Origin: Maridesulfovibrio hydrothermalis AM13 = DSM 14728
GTDB lineage: Bacteria > Desulfobacterota > Desulfovibrionia > Desulfovibrionales > Desulfovibrionaceae
Assembly: GCF_000331025.1 (NCBI RefSeq)
Contig: NC_020055.1
Span: 1,768,370 to 1,832,369, forward strand
Direction of reading: 5' to 3'
DNA: 64,000 nt
Part shown: in pieces, positions 15,847 through 25,061 of the stretch
Position numbering within the stretch: position 1 is the stretch's first letter
How the letters are laid out: every line of letters starts with the position of its first letter
The notes under the pieces: model-generated
Databases searched by the model: none
Told to the model about the DNA's origin: nothing
Seen by the model: the letters and a program-made list of their open reading frames with translations, nothing else
Made by a program: the position numbers and the translations under genes

Positions 15847-18123
15847 TTACACTGATTTCTCAAGGTCGCCTCGCGGAAAAGTGATAGTGAAGCATGCTCC
15901 GAGATTTTCTCCGGCAGATGAGGCTTGGATCGTTCCGTTGTAGTCCTGTACTATTCCATAGGAGATAGACAAGCCGAGACCGGTTCCTTTTCCGACATCT
16001 TTAGTGGTGAAGAACGGTTCGAACAGTCGGGCCTGAATCGGTTCGGGGATACCCGGACCAGTGTCGCAGATTTTAATAATTACATGCTCATCTGTGTAGG
16101 TGGTGGATATACAGATTTTCTTATCATCAGCTATGGGAACACGGTTCGCCCAATGCTCTTCGATAGCGTCGCGGGCATTAATCAGCAGGTTGATAACGAC
16201 CTGCTCCAGTCTGTTGGAATCAGCCATGATAATGGGTACGTGGCTGTTCAAATCCATTTCTACACAAATATTGCGTACTGTGAGTTGTCTGCTGAAAAAT
16301 TCAAGGCCGCGCTGTAATACTTTGTTTACCTGTACAGGCATGGTTTTCAGGTCAGACTTGCGTCCGAATTCGCGCATGTGGTCGATTATTTTGCTGGCCC
16401 GGTTAACATGGGTATCCACACCTTCAGCCATTTCTTTGAGAATTTCAGGATCTATGGCCTGATCACGGGATACTTTGCGGATCAGCAGGTTGCTGATGGT
16501 TTTCAGAATTGCCAGCGGCTGGTTGAGTTCGTGAGCAACTCCTGAGGACATTTCACCGAGGGTGGACATTTTGCTGGCTTGAATAAGCTGCTGCTCAGCT
16601 TCAAGCTTTTGCGTTACATCGCTGCAAGTGATGATAAGGGTCTTGTTGCTGTCAAATTCCGCTGGGGAGATGCGCAGGACTACATAAATCGGGATGCCTG
16701 ACTTGGTTATCTGGGAACATGGTCCGATTTCTTTTTTGACCTTGACCAGATGGGCATAGTCTGATCGTTCTTCTTCCCTGAAAAGTTCCAGAAAGGACTT
16801 TCCATGAATTTCATCTCTTGAGTACCCGTAGGTTTGTTCAACCGGATCATTGCAGTTGATGATATTCAGGGTTTCAGCATCCAGAACAAAAATAGCACCG
16901 GGAATGGAATCAAATATTGCGTGGTAACGCTGCTCTGAGTCAGCAAGACGTACTTCAAGTTCTTTACGCTTGGTGATATCGATCATCATTTCCATAGCTG
17001 CAACGATTTGTCCGGATCTGTCCTTTATAGGTGAGGTGTAGACTATCCAGTGGATGGGATTGCCGTCCTTGGAAAGTCCGGACTCTTCACTCATGTGCGG
17101 GGCGAGATCGGAAAAAGTGCGTTCAACCGGACATTCTTCACATTTTTTGTCGCGGTCCTTGTTTATCTGGTAACACTGACGTCCGCGCGGTTTTCCGAAA
17201 TGTTCTTCATAAGCTCTGTTATGGCGGATTACTCTGAAATTAAGGTCAACAACGCTGACCAGACAGGGCACGTTGTCGAACAGATCGCGGTATTCCTCTT
17301 TTTGTTCAATGAGAGCTTTGTGCTTTTCCTGAACCTGTCTGCCCATCATGTTGAAAGCATCGGAAAGAGTTCCGATTTCATCTTTCTGATCAAGTTGAAC
17401 TTCCACAAAATCACGCGCTGAGCCGATGTCTTTCGTGGCCTTGATCAGAGTGCGGATGGGTTTGAAAATGAAATTGTAGGCATAGATGAAAAGGGCTGCA
17501 AATGTAGCTGAAAAAACAACCAGAGCGATGCCGAAGTTGGCCCGTTCAAAAGTCGCCAGCATGGATCTTTTTTTCTCAGTGGAAATTTCCAGATCAAGCA
17601 GCCCCAGAAGCCGTTCATCTTTTGAATGGACATGGCAAGGCCCCGGAGAGCAGCCTTCAGAGTTTGGAATCGGGGTCATGATCCCGATGAAATGTTGACC
17701 GTTGACGGTTTCAACCCGGCTGCGCTGGTGCAGTCCCATTGTAGAGGGAGGGGGATCAAAGCGATGACAGTTCCAGCACGAACCTGTTTTGATGTCGATT
17801 ACAGTATCAATTTCATCAGGGTTGTTGGAGAAAACAATGCGCCCTTTTTTGTTATAGATGCGGATTGATTTAATATCACCCTGTTTGCTGATATTTTTGA
17901 TGTCCTGCTCAATGTATTCTTCAGAATCGAGCATCATGGCGTAATGCAGGGAGAGAAGCACTGTGTCGGAGAGCATGGCGATGTCGCTCATGGCATTATC
18001 CGTGACATTTTTCTTAAAGAACAGCACGTTAAAGCTGGTCCAGAGCATTACGCTAAGGAGCAGGGTAATGCCTCCGGAAAGAATCATTTTCATGATGAGA
18101 CTTTGGCGGAATTTTTTAAACAC
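15847..18123 (-). CDS. Sensor histidine kinase with periplasmic c-type heme motifs and PAS domains
   Basis: The 758-residue kinase has membrane helices at about 13-33 and 190-212 around a periplasmic domain. That domain contains CWNCH (116-120), a canonical heme c site, and C158-SPGP-CH164, a CX4CH variant. HAMP follows near 215-270. A first PAS (about 275-390) carries the cysteines of CYQINKDRDKKCEECPVERTF, and a second PAS follows. The HisKA histidine lies in SSGVAHELNQPLA and the HATPase ends with GKGTGLGLSISYG. It closes the gene cluster below the hmc operon, which suggests it senses periplasmic redox state through heme. Heme attachment is inferred from motifs. Confidence 0.9.
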   Translation of the reverse strand: MFKKFRQSLIMKMILSGGITLLLSVMLWTSFNVLFFKKNVTDNAMSDIAMLSDTVLLSLHYAMMLDSEEYIEQDIKNISKQGDIKSIRIYNKKGRIVFSNNPDEIDTVIDIKTGSCWNCHRFDPPPSTMGLHQRSRVETVNGQHFIGIMTPIPNSEGCSPGPCHVHSKDERLLGLLDLEISTEKKRSMLATFERANFGIALVVFSATFAALFIYAYNFIFKPIRTLIKATKDIGSARDFVEVQLDQKDEIGTLSDAFNMMGRQVQEKHKALIEQKEEYRDLFDNVPCLVSVVDLNFRVIRHNRAYEEHFGKPRGRQCYQINKDRDKKCEECPVERTFSDLAPHMSEESGLSKDGNPIHWIVYTSPIKDRSGQIVAAMEMMIDITKRKELEVRLADSEQRYHAIFDSIPGAIFVLDAETLNIINCNDPVEQTYGYSRDEIHGKSFLELFREEERSDYAHLVKVKKEIGPCSQITKSGIPIYVVLRISPAEFDSNKTLIITCSDVTQKLEAEQQLIQASKMSTLGEMSSGVAHELNQPLAILKTISNLLIRKVSRDQAIDPEILKEMAEGVDTHVNRASKIIDHMREFGRKSDLKTMPVQVNKVLQRGLEFFSRQLTVRNICVEMDLNSHVPIIMADSNRLEQVVINLLINARDAIEEHWANRVPIADDKKICISTTYTDEHVIIKICDTGPGIPEPIQARLFEPFFTTKDVGKGTGLGLSISYGIVQDYNGTIQASSAGENLGACFTITFPRGDLEKSV

Positions 18124-18235
18124 TGCACTGCCTCCCAGTATTTAACCGTGTACCTCGGCTCGGTATGCCGGCGGCTCCGAAAGCCTTTTCTTGAAAATGT
18201 TTAATTACGTCCGGCAGGTTTGCCGAAGGTTTTTA

Positions 18236-18667
18236 TTATTCCGGTCTGTCCATGGGGCAGAGACGGGCATCTTTGACCAGATCGGACAGGGTGTAGGAAT
18301 CAAGCATTTTGTACATGGCCTGATTAGCATCATCCCAGATGGATCGGCGCAGGCACACTGCTGCACGCTGACAAGTGGTCACGTCACCTTCACAGTCCAG
18401 AACAGTGGTATCACCTTCAAGTATCTGGGTTAGTTTCCCGAGTGAGATATCTTCAGGTTTTTTGGTCAGCACGTTGCCACCGTTCGGGCCGCGTTTGCCT
18501 TTTATGTATCCGGCCTCTTTGAGGATCTTGAGGATTTTTTCCAGATACTTAAGTGAAATCTCTTCCCTGCGGGCCGAATCCTTGCTCGGAACCGGTCCGT
18601 TGGCAGAGTGCAGGGCAATATCAAGCAACAGCCTGGTGCCGTATCTGGATTTAGTGGTCAGTTTCAT
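18236..18667 (-). CDS. rrf2: Rrf2-family transcriptional regulator
   Basis: This 143-residue protein starts MKLTTKSRYGTRLLLDIALH, the hallmark of Rrf2/IscR/NsrR regulators, with a winged helix including REEISLKYLEKILKILKEAGYIKGKRGPNGGN. Three cysteines (DCEGDVTTCQRAAVC, near residues 94-108) match the Fe-S ligand loop of the family, with CX6CX5C spacing instead of CX5CX5C. Rrf2 was first named as a regulator encoded below the Desulfovibrio hmc operon, and this gene has that position. It probably represses hmc or related genes in response to redox or iron-sulfur status. Confidence 0.9.
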   Translation of the reverse strand: MKLTTKSRYGTRLLLDIALHSANGPVPSKDSARREEISLKYLEKILKILKEAGYIKGKRGPNGGNVLTKKPEDISLGKLTQILEGDTTVLDCEGDVTTCQRAAVCLRRSIWDDANQAMYKMLDSYTLSDLVKDARLCPMDRPE

Positions 18668-18775
18668 TAATTAGACTCAGATTTGGTTGAAATTATTTGA
18701 TTATCCTATTGTTAATAATAAGCTTATATCAGGATACAGAATATATTGAAAGTCGCAAAGCAAGGGCTTATGGCT

Positions 18776-20737
18776 TTAAATGTTATTGCAGCGAGGGGTA
18801 TCTCCGGAAGGCTTTTTAGAGCTTTCGGCGGTGCGTGGCAAGGATATTGTAAAGGTTGTTCCCTTGCCTGATTCTGATTCGACAGTGATTTTTCCACCAT
18901 GCTGTTCAATGGTCTGGTTGGATATGAAAAGTCCGATTCCGGTCCCTTTTTTGCCTTTGGATGAGAAAAACAGGGTAAAAATTTTATCACGGGTCTCGGG
19001 GTCCATACCGGTTCCGTTATCCGTGACGACAATGCTGAGACTATCACCGTTGTCGCGGGCGGAAAAGCCTATTTCGAACTCTTTGCCATCAACAGGAATT
19101 TCGCAGGCATCCACAGCATTTTCCAAAAAATTTACCAGAGTTGCCGACATTGCGCTGGTGTCGATAGTGACCGTTCCAAGGTCGTCAGGAATATCTATAT
19201 TAAATTTTATATTTGCAGCGGCGGCTTTAGGGGCAACGATGGCGGCCGTGTCGGTTAAGAAAGTGCTGGCTTCAATTTTTTCAACATCAATTTCTCTGGA
19301 TTTGGCGTAATAAAGAATGTCCAGTACCATTTTTTTGACCCTGCCGACTGTATTTTTGAGTACTTTGGCAGCTTCAGCAACGCGAGTTTCATCATTTTTA
19401 CGCAGACCTGATTCAAGACGGTAAATGCCTCCGTCCAGAGCGGTAAGCATTCCCTTCACTCCGTGGGACATGGACCCGAGCATGAAGCCAAGCGATGTAA
19501 GATGATCTTGCAGACGGCGTATTTCGGTAATATCGGTTGACATTTCCATAACCTGAATAACTTCACCATAGGCATTACGAATGGGAGCAGACCAGACCAG
19601 CACGTTTTTCTGGTCTCCTTTGCGGGTGGTGACAACAGTTTCCATCTGATGAGATTCACCGTCAGTAAAGGTGCGTTGAACGGGACATTCTTCGCAAGGG
19701 TTGTCACGGTGTTTGTATGCGGAGTAACAGGATGCACCTAAAGGATCATCAAAATCCTCTTTGAAGCGGCGGTTTACCTCCGCAATGGAAAAGTCTTTAT
19801 TCTGTACCGATATGTAGCAGGGGGATTCATCAAATAAACGCTGAAATTTATACTGGGTTTCGAGGAGTTCATCGCGTAGCCGTTTAAGTTCAGTCATATC
19901 AACGGAGATATCGAGAACCAGTTCTATGTCGCCATTCTGATTAGGGAGCGGGGCAGTATAAACTGTTACCGGAATTTCTTCGCCGTCTTTGCTGATGAAA
20001 GTCTCTTTGCTGCGCTGACCTTTACCCGTTTCAAATGTCAGTTGAACAGGACAGGCGTTTCCTGCGGAATTACGGTCAGAATAAATATCAAAACTGTTGT
20101 ATCCGACAACATCGCCGAGTCGTTCTTTGAGCAGCTTGTTGGTTGCAACAATTTCAAGATAACGGTTGTGGATGGAAACAAGACATGGCAGTTCATTGAA
20201 AAGTCCGCTTCCGGTTTCAACTTCATTGGCCGCGCTTGATAAAGCTTCACTTAAGCCTTCAACCACCTGGCAGGCTGCGTTTTGCCGTTCAAGTTCAATT
20301 ATTCTCTGAGTTTTTTCCTCCACCAGCCTTTCAAGGTTTTCAGTATGTTCTTTGAGCTGGTTTTTCATGTCGATTTTTTCCATCACCCGGCCGAGGGAGA
20401 TTTCTAAAACGTCATCGTTGATGGGCTTGGTAATAAAATCTGCGGCTTCGAATTTGAGAGATTCAATAGCCAGATCTAAATCACCATGCCCGGTGAGCAT
20501 GATTACTTCGACATGCGGATAGTCTGATTTTATTGCTTTGAGCAGGTCAATGCCGTCCATGCGGGGCATTTTTATATCGGTAAGGACTATTGCAGGCTGG
20601 AATGTTTCAAGAAGTTTGAGGGCAGCCTCACCATTTTCAGCTGTTTCAACTGAATATCCAAGATCTATAAGCGTGAGTCCGAGAAAGCGTCTAATTCCTT
20701 CCTCGTCATCAACCAGCATCAACTTCTTGTCACTCAT
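18776..20737 (-). CDS. Receiver-PAS-PAS-histidine kinase hybrid
   Basis: The 653-residue cytoplasmic protein begins with a receiver domain (MLVDDEEG; phosphoacceptor D near residue 55 in IVLTDIKMPRMDG) followed by a coiled coil at about 120-165. Two PAS domains follow, and both carry cysteine motifs: NACPVQLTFE and CEECPVQRTF. The HisKA region has the unusual GSMSHGVKGMLTALDGG around the histidine, and the HATPase has VTDNGTGMDPETRDKIF and GTGIGLFIS. It likely receives a phosphoryl group through its receiver and relays the signal to the two receivers encoded upstream. There is no membrane segment. Confidence 0.9.
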   Translation of the reverse strand: MSDKKLMLVDDEEGIRRFLGLTLIDLGYSVETAENGEAALKLLETFQPAIVLTDIKMPRMDGIDLLKAIKSDYPHVEVIMLTGHGDLDLAIESLKFEAADFITKPINDDVLEISLGRVMEKIDMKNQLKEHTENLERLVEEKTQRIIELERQNAACQVVEGLSEALSSAANEVETGSGLFNELPCLVSIHNRYLEIVATNKLLKERLGDVVGYNSFDIYSDRNSAGNACPVQLTFETGKGQRSKETFISKDGEEIPVTVYTAPLPNQNGDIELVLDISVDMTELKRLRDELLETQYKFQRLFDESPCYISVQNKDFSIAEVNRRFKEDFDDPLGASCYSAYKHRDNPCEECPVQRTFTDGESHQMETVVTTRKGDQKNVLVWSAPIRNAYGEVIQVMEMSTDITEIRRLQDHLTSLGFMLGSMSHGVKGMLTALDGGIYRLESGLRKNDETRVAEAAKVLKNTVGRVKKMVLDILYYAKSREIDVEKIEASTFLTDTAAIVAPKAAAANIKFNIDIPDDLGTVTIDTSAMSATLVNFLENAVDACEIPVDGKEFEIGFSARDNGDSLSIVVTDNGTGMDPETRDKIFTLFFSSKGKKGTGIGLFISNQTIEQHGGKITVESESGKGTTFTISLPRTAESSKKPSGDTPRCNNI

Positions 20738-20814
20738 CCTGCACCTCCGGAAAGCATAGAAAATATTCCGGTTTTTACGGAAATATTAAACAACATGAAA
20801 AGGGGAAATGCTAA

Positions 20815-21186
20815 TTACCCCAGATCGGCAGTGTCTCCTAATGCTTTTCTGACTATTTCTATAACTTCAGTTGGGTCAAAAGGCTTTTTGATTGTTGCAA
20901 CCGCACGTTTGATTGCCATATGAATACCGGGCAGTCCGCTGATTACAATAACCGGAATATCAGAAAATTGTTCTTCAAGTGTGAGTCTGCGATAAAATCT
21001 AGGCCCCCATTCATTGGGCATTTCCAGATCAAGCGTTATCAGATCGGGTTTTTCAGCCATGGCTACGTCATAGGCTGAAACTCCGTCTGAGGCGCGGCAG
21101 GTAAGGTATCCGTGATCTTCAAATACGTTGACGAGGTAGTCCACAATGTACGGATCGTCATCAACAACCATTATTTTTTTGGGCAT
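20815..21186 (-). CDS. Single-domain response regulator (Rrf1-like paralog 2)
   Basis: A 123-residue receiver-only protein with acidic pair DDD near residues 8-10, phosphoacceptor Asp in LITLDLEMPNEWGPRFYRRL, and the K of IKKPFDPTEV. It closely resembles the next receiver at 21327-21680, sharing the unusual EWGPRFYR segment, so the two are tandem paralogs. With no output domain it probably works in a phosphorelay with the adjacent kinases. A terminator lies between the two paralogs, so this gene starts a separate unit with the downstream hybrid kinase. Confidence 0.9.
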   Translation of the reverse strand: MPKKIMVVDDDPYIVDYLVNVFEDHGYLTCRASDGVSAYDVAMAEKPDLITLDLEMPNEWGPRFYRRLTLEEQFSDIPVIVISGLPGIHMAIKRAVATIKKPFDPTEVIEIVRKALGDTADLG

Positions 21187-21281
21187 GCTTTGTCACCTGT
21201 GAAATGATTTTAGGGAGTTATCTTCCCCCATTGGAGAAAAGCCTACACCTTACCGTTACACACTTTCAAGTTAAAAAAATC

Positions 21282-21312
21282 GGCCGGTCTGCGATAAAAT
21301 CGCGGACCGGCC
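21282..21312 (-). terminator. Terminator between the two receiver genes
   Basis: On the minus strand GGCCGGTCCGCGAT and ATCGCAGACCGGCC pair (one G-U) with a TTT loop, followed by GATTTTTTT. It ends the hmc-USP-receiver transcript. Confidence 0.85.
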
Positions 21313-21326
21313 TGATATTCTAGTGC

Positions 21327-21680
21327 TTAGCCGATTGTTTCTTTGACAATCTTGATCAGCTCTTCTGCATCGAAGGGCTTGGTCAAAGTGGCCACTGCTT
21401 TGGGAATTGCGTATTTATTAGCGTTCAGTCCGCTGATTACGATGACCGGAGTTCTTTTAAGCTCTTCGATCTGTGTAAGTTTGCGGTAGAAACGCGGTCC
21501 CCACTCGCCCGGCATTTCCAGGTCAAGTGTGATGAGGTCCGGCTTTTCTTTTTCAGCTATTTCTACAGCAACGCTTCCGTCTTCAGCCATAACGGTTTCG
21601 TATCCGTTGTCGCTAAAGAGTTCGCTTAAATAAGAACGTATATCCTGATCGTCATCAACGATTAAAATTTTCTTAGACAT
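21327..21680 (-). CDS. Single-domain response regulator (Rrf1-like)
   Basis: The 117-residue receiver domain has DDD at 9-11, phosphoacceptor D53-like in LITLDLEMPGEWGPRFYRKL, VIVISG and the conserved lysine in LTKPFDAEEL. In Desulfovibrio a receiver called Rrf1 follows hmcF; here a universal stress protein gene sits in between, and the two paralogous receivers at this spot may both derive from rrf1. It has no DNA-binding domain. The phosphodonor could be the PAS kinases encoded downstream. Confidence 0.9.
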   Translation of the reverse strand: MSKKILIVDDDQDIRSYLSELFSDNGYETVMAEDGSVAVEIAEKEKPDLITLDLEMPGEWGPRFYRKLTQIEELKRTPVIVISGLNANKYAIPKAVATLTKPFDAEELIKIVKETIG

Positions 21681-21724
21681 AATAAACTCCTCCTGATGAA
21701 GCTTTAATCTGTACCTTTTAATTT

Positions 21725-21755
21725 CCGCAGCCGGCCGGCAAAAGGCCGGCTGCGG
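21725..21755. terminator. Strong hairpin between USP and receiver genes
   Basis: CCGCAGCCGGCC and GGCCGGCTGCGG form a perfect 12-bp stem with a 7-base loop. The T-run on the minus side is poor, so it may act as partial terminator or as an mRNA stabiliser. Confidence 0.55.
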
Positions 21756-21796
21756 TGCATTGAGGGATTTCGATTCGCTTGTGACTTAGTTCAAGC

Positions 21797-22690
21797 CTAG
21801 ACTTTGTCTGGCTTGCTGACACTGACCACAGGACAGTTGGCCCTGAGGATTACCTGCTCAACAGTTGAGCCGATGCGTGCTTTTTCCGGATCAAGCTCAC
21901 GGGTGTGATGTGCGAGGCAGATGAGATCCACCCCTTTTTCACGGGCGAGTTTGACAAGCTCGACGTAGGGAGTTCCTTCCCATACTTCGATGTCATAGTT
22001 TTTGAAATCGCCCATGAGCGGTACGTATGTTTCACGGATACGCTTGCGGGCCACGATGAGGTTTTCCTCGATTTCATTTTGGTCCAGAACCTTGCCGCTG
22101 ATATCCAGAGCATGGAAGATGGTCAGATCGCAGTCGAGTTCACGGGCTGTGGACAGAGCGAATTTGAATGCGCTCTCAGCCTGCTTGGAGAAGTCGGTTC
22201 CAAAGAGGATATTGGAGAACCCGCCCCAGTAGGAGGCAGATTCGCGGTGTACAGAAAGAACAGGACAGCGAGCTGCCTTGGCTACTTTCTGCAAAGTGCT
22301 ACCGGGGTAGCCCTTGTGGTAGGATGCGTTTTCACCGGAGCTTGCAGCCATAACGATGAGGTCCGTATCCTGCTTGCGTGCTTCGCGAAGTATTTCGCGA
22401 GGCGGCGCACCGGTTGTCAGAACGATTTTAGCATTGTCAGCACCTTCGAACTGCTTGGCAAAGGTCGTTTTGAGTTCTTCCTCAACCCAGGCGAGGTACT
22501 CTTCATCAACCTCAATCTCTTCACCGGTGCGAACATCGTTGACAACTTGGGAAAATGCCTTGGTAGGCACACCCAGAACATGGAAGATAGTAACTTCAGA
22601 GCCATAGCGCTTTGCCATGTCAAAGGCTACACGGGCGGCTCCGAAGCTCGCAGGGGAGCCTGTTGTCGCCAAAAGGATTTTCTTAAACAT
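21797..22690 (-). CDS. Tandem universal stress protein
   Basis: The 297-residue protein contains two Usp domains. Domain 1 begins MFKKILLATTGSPAS and ends around residue 150 with the nucleotide loop GYPGSTLQKVAKAARCPVLSVHR. Domain 2 begins FSNILFGTDFSKQAE and ends with GSTVEQVILRANCPVVSVSKP. Both loops keep a G-x-S/T pattern typical of ATP-binding Usp proteins. It follows hmcF by about 60 bases and is probably cotranscribed with the hmc operon. A stress or energy-status role is inferred from family and context only. Confidence 0.92.
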   Translation of the reverse strand: MFKKILLATTGSPASFGAARVAFDMAKRYGSEVTIFHVLGVPTKAFSQVVNDVRTGEEIEVDEEYLAWVEEELKTTFAKQFEGADNAKIVLTTGAPPREILREARKQDTDLIVMAASSGENASYHKGYPGSTLQKVAKAARCPVLSVHRESASYWGGFSNILFGTDFSKQAESAFKFALSTARELDCDLTIFHALDISGKVLDQNEIEENLIVARKRIRETYVPLMGDFKNYDIEVWEGTPYVELVKLAREKGVDLICLAHHTRELDPEKARIGSTVEQVILRANCPVVSVSKPDKV

Positions 22691-22749
22691 GTGACACCTC
22701 GTTCATTGCGGATAATTTATCTGAACATCTGCCGATTTGGCTGATGTTA

Positions 22750-24138
22750 TTACCACTCGACGCGCATACCTTCGGGAACGTCCAGCATGCCGATGATCAG
22801 AGGCTTGAGGAACGACCAGCGGATGCCGATTTCATATTCTTCCTCAAGGTCACGAATTGCGTCCCAGCAGTTATGGCAGGGAGCAATAACCAGCTTACAG
22901 CCGGTATCAAGGATCTGGTCCATTTTGGTACGCAGAGCAACGTTGCGCTGTTCACGGTATCTACCGATTCCGTTGAATCCGCCACCACCGCCGCAGCAGT
23001 AGTTGTGCTCTTTATTCGGTGCCATTTCCACGAAGTAGCCTGGCTCTACAATGTAACTGATGATTTCGCGGGTAACGTCTTTAAGACCCTGATTGCGAAC
23101 ATAGTTACAGGAGTCCTGCAATGTCACAGGCTCTTTGATCCTTTTTGCGGGGTCAATTTTGAGCTTGCCTTCACGAAGAGCTTCAGCCAGCCATTCAACG
23201 TAGTGAATGTAGGGCTTGGGCGGCAGGCCGTCAGGACGACCGGCCCAGTATGGGCCTTCGATTACGGTTGCACGGTGTGCGTGACCGCATTCGGTTCCTG
23301 TTACCCTTGCCGGGTTCAGCTTTTCAATGGCATTATATACATTAAGAACATTGTCTTTACAGCATTCCCAGTCGCCTGCGAACATGGAAAGTGAGGTCTG
23401 CTCCCATCCTTCGGAAGGTACAGTCCAGTTTGTTCCGGCTACGTGGAAGAGAATTGCTGCTTCAGCAAGATCTTCGGGATAGTGTTTAGGTTCACGTGCG
23501 TTACAGGTATACATTATGTCTGCATCCTGCTTGTCCACGGGAATCTCAAGACCCGGCCATTCTTCTTCAGTTTCCTCTGCCATCCACTCGCATGTTTCTA
23601 CCCAGTCTTCAGTGGTAACGTCCATCTGAGCGCGATAGATGCGGTGCATGCCGGAACCGATTTTGAGTTCCCAGGGAACAAAGCCCTGTGAATAAAGAAG
23701 GCCGCGCAGGTAGCCGAACATGATGCCCATGTCGATTCCGTGCGGGCAGTACATGCCGCAACGGTTGCAGCAAGTACATTTGGACCATGCAACCTCCATG
23801 CAGTCACGCATGAATTCGTTGGATACCTGTCCTTTTTTCTTGACGATTTGACCCAGTGTGGACTGGATTTTATAAGATGGAACCTGCTCAGGAACGCAGT
23901 CGTTTACCTGATACAGAAAGCAGCTTTCTGCACAGAGTCCGCAGTGGGCACAGATTTCCAGCCAGGTCTTGAGCCTGGATTTCATGGTTTTCTGAATTGT
24001 GGACCACAGCAGTTCTGTGTCTACATTAAGCTCTTCCATCTCAGCATAATACTGCTGACCGCTTTTATCTGAGAGAGTCAGCTTGAGCTGTTCTTCAGTA
24101 TTGATCGGTTTTCTATTACAAAGCTTACCTTCGGGCAT
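22750..24138 (-). CDS. hmcF: Hmc complex iron-sulfur subunit HmcF (HdrD-like)
   Basis: The 462-residue cytoplasmic subunit has two [4Fe-4S] ferredoxin motifs, [11 protein letters not shown] and [14 protein letters not shown], followed by CCG domains of the heterodisulfide-reductase type. These are visible as the cysteine cluster around DSCNY, the YCCGGGGGF motif and CHNCWDAI. In Desulfovibrio the Hmc complex moves electrons across the membrane between periplasmic cytochrome c3 and the cytoplasmic side; HmcF is the cytoplasmic redox end. It is the last structural gene of the operon, 40 bases after hmcE. Length matches known HmcF. Confidence 0.93.
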   Translation of the reverse strand: MPEGKLCNRKPINTEEQLKLTLSDKSGQQYYAEMEELNVDTELLWSTIQKTMKSRLKTWLEICAHCGLCAESCFLYQVNDCVPEQVPSYKIQSTLGQIVKKKGQVSNEFMRDCMEVAWSKCTCCNRCGMYCPHGIDMGIMFGYLRGLLYSQGFVPWELKIGSGMHRIYRAQMDVTTEDWVETCEWMAEETEEEWPGLEIPVDKQDADIMYTCNAREPKHYPEDLAEAAILFHVAGTNWTVPSEGWEQTSLSMFAGDWECCKDNVLNVYNAIEKLNPARVTGTECGHAHRATVIEGPYWAGRPDGLPPKPYIHYVEWLAEALREGKLKIDPAKRIKEPVTLQDSCNYVRNQGLKDVTREIISYIVEPGYFVEMAPNKEHNYCCGGGGGFNGIGRYREQRNVALRTKMDQILDTGCKLVIAPCHNCWDAIRDLEEEYEIGIRWSFLKPLIIGMLDVPEGMRVEW

Positions 24139-24178
24139 TGTGCTTCTCCTCTATGTGGCTAGATTTAATCTGTTCCTG

Positions 24179-24856
24179 TTACCAGGACATGGAGGAGCCT
24201 TTCATGCCGCCACGCTTGATACCGTAATCCATTCCGAGCTGTGCACGGGAACAGAAGAACAGTACGCAATGGCTGAGCTTAGTGAAAGGCAGGCTCAATA
24301 ACCAGATTTCGCCAGTGATAATATGCGCCAGCAGCCAGAATTCGTAGTCGCCTGCGGAGTACCTTGCGATAAGGCCGGTCACAAACGGTGCTACAGCAAT
24401 CACGATCAGCAGAATGTCATAAGCTGAGGTGATGATTCTGACTTCCGGGAATGCAAAGCGGCGCAGTACCATTGCAAGGCATGCAACCACAACAGTCCAG
24501 GAAAGGATATCAGCTGCGTAAGCCGGAAGCTGCGGCAGGCTGAATCCGAGATTTTCCTGCAGCATGATATTATGCGCTGCGAGGAAGATCGGAGTTACTA
24601 GCAGTCCGATATGGAGTGCAAAGAATATAAGAGTAAAACCGGGACGTGTCCTCCAGCCCTGAGCGCCGAAAGGATTGAGCCAGCTAATAATCGAATTGAA
24701 TGCACCTTTCAGTCCGTAGGACAGATGGGGGCGGTATGCTACACGGTCAAGCTGTTGGTTCAGGCCCTTAAAATAGAGCACTACTCGAACCAGCAAGCCT
24801 CCGAAGCTGATTGCGAAAACCAGCCAAAGCACAGGCCCTGTCAGAATGTCGTACAT
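24179..24856 (-). CDS. hmcE: Hmc complex membrane subunit HmcE (NarI-like)
   Basis: The 225-residue protein has about five to six membrane helices and an N-terminal segment LTGPVLWLVFAISFGGLLVRVVLYF. Histidines such as those in FALHIGLLVTPIFLAAHNI and LLAHIITGEIWLL are positioned like the heme b ligands of NarI-type subunits; heme binding is inferred. It lies between hmcD and hmcF with short spacings and is one of the membrane anchors of the Hmc complex. Length agrees with known HmcE. Confidence 0.9.
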   Translation of the reverse strand: MYDILTGPVLWLVFAISFGGLLVRVVLYFKGLNQQLDRVAYRPHLSYGLKGAFNSIISWLNPFGAQGWRTRPGFTLIFFALHIGLLVTPIFLAAHNIMLQENLGFSLPQLPAYAADILSWTVVVACLAMVLRRFAFPEVRIITSAYDILLIVIAVAPFVTGLIARYSAGDYEFWLLAHIITGEIWLLSLPFTKLSHCVLFFCSRAQLGMDYGIKRGGMKGSSMSW

Positions 24857-24879
24857 TGTATTTCTCCTAACTTATCGGC

Positions 24880-25041
24880 TTAGTGGTGGTTGCCGTACGT
24901 CTTTTTGTTTTCATCACGGTGTGCTTTACCACCCATGAGGAACTGCCAGAACAGGGTAACGCCAACTAAGGCTCCGCCCATGAACAGGTATACTATCCCT
25001 TTAGTGAAAGTATAATATTCTTGCAGGTTATGCGCTTCCAT
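24880..25041 (-). CDS. hmcD: Small Hmc membrane subunit HmcD
   Basis: This 53-codon gene begins MEAHNLQEYYTFTKG, has one membrane helix (residues 16-38, GIVYLFMGGALVGVTLFWQF), and ends with a polar His-rich tail. It fits the position and size of HmcD, between the NrfD-like hmcC and hmcE, with a GGAGAAATC ribosome site before the ATG. It is easy to miss because of its length. HmcD is a known but poorly understood small membrane subunit of the complex. Confidence 0.88.
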   Translation of the reverse strand: MEAHNLQEYYTFTKGIVYLFMGGALVGVTLFWQFLMGGKAHRDENKKTYGNHH

Positions 25042-25061
25042 TTGATTTCTCCTTAAGCGGC

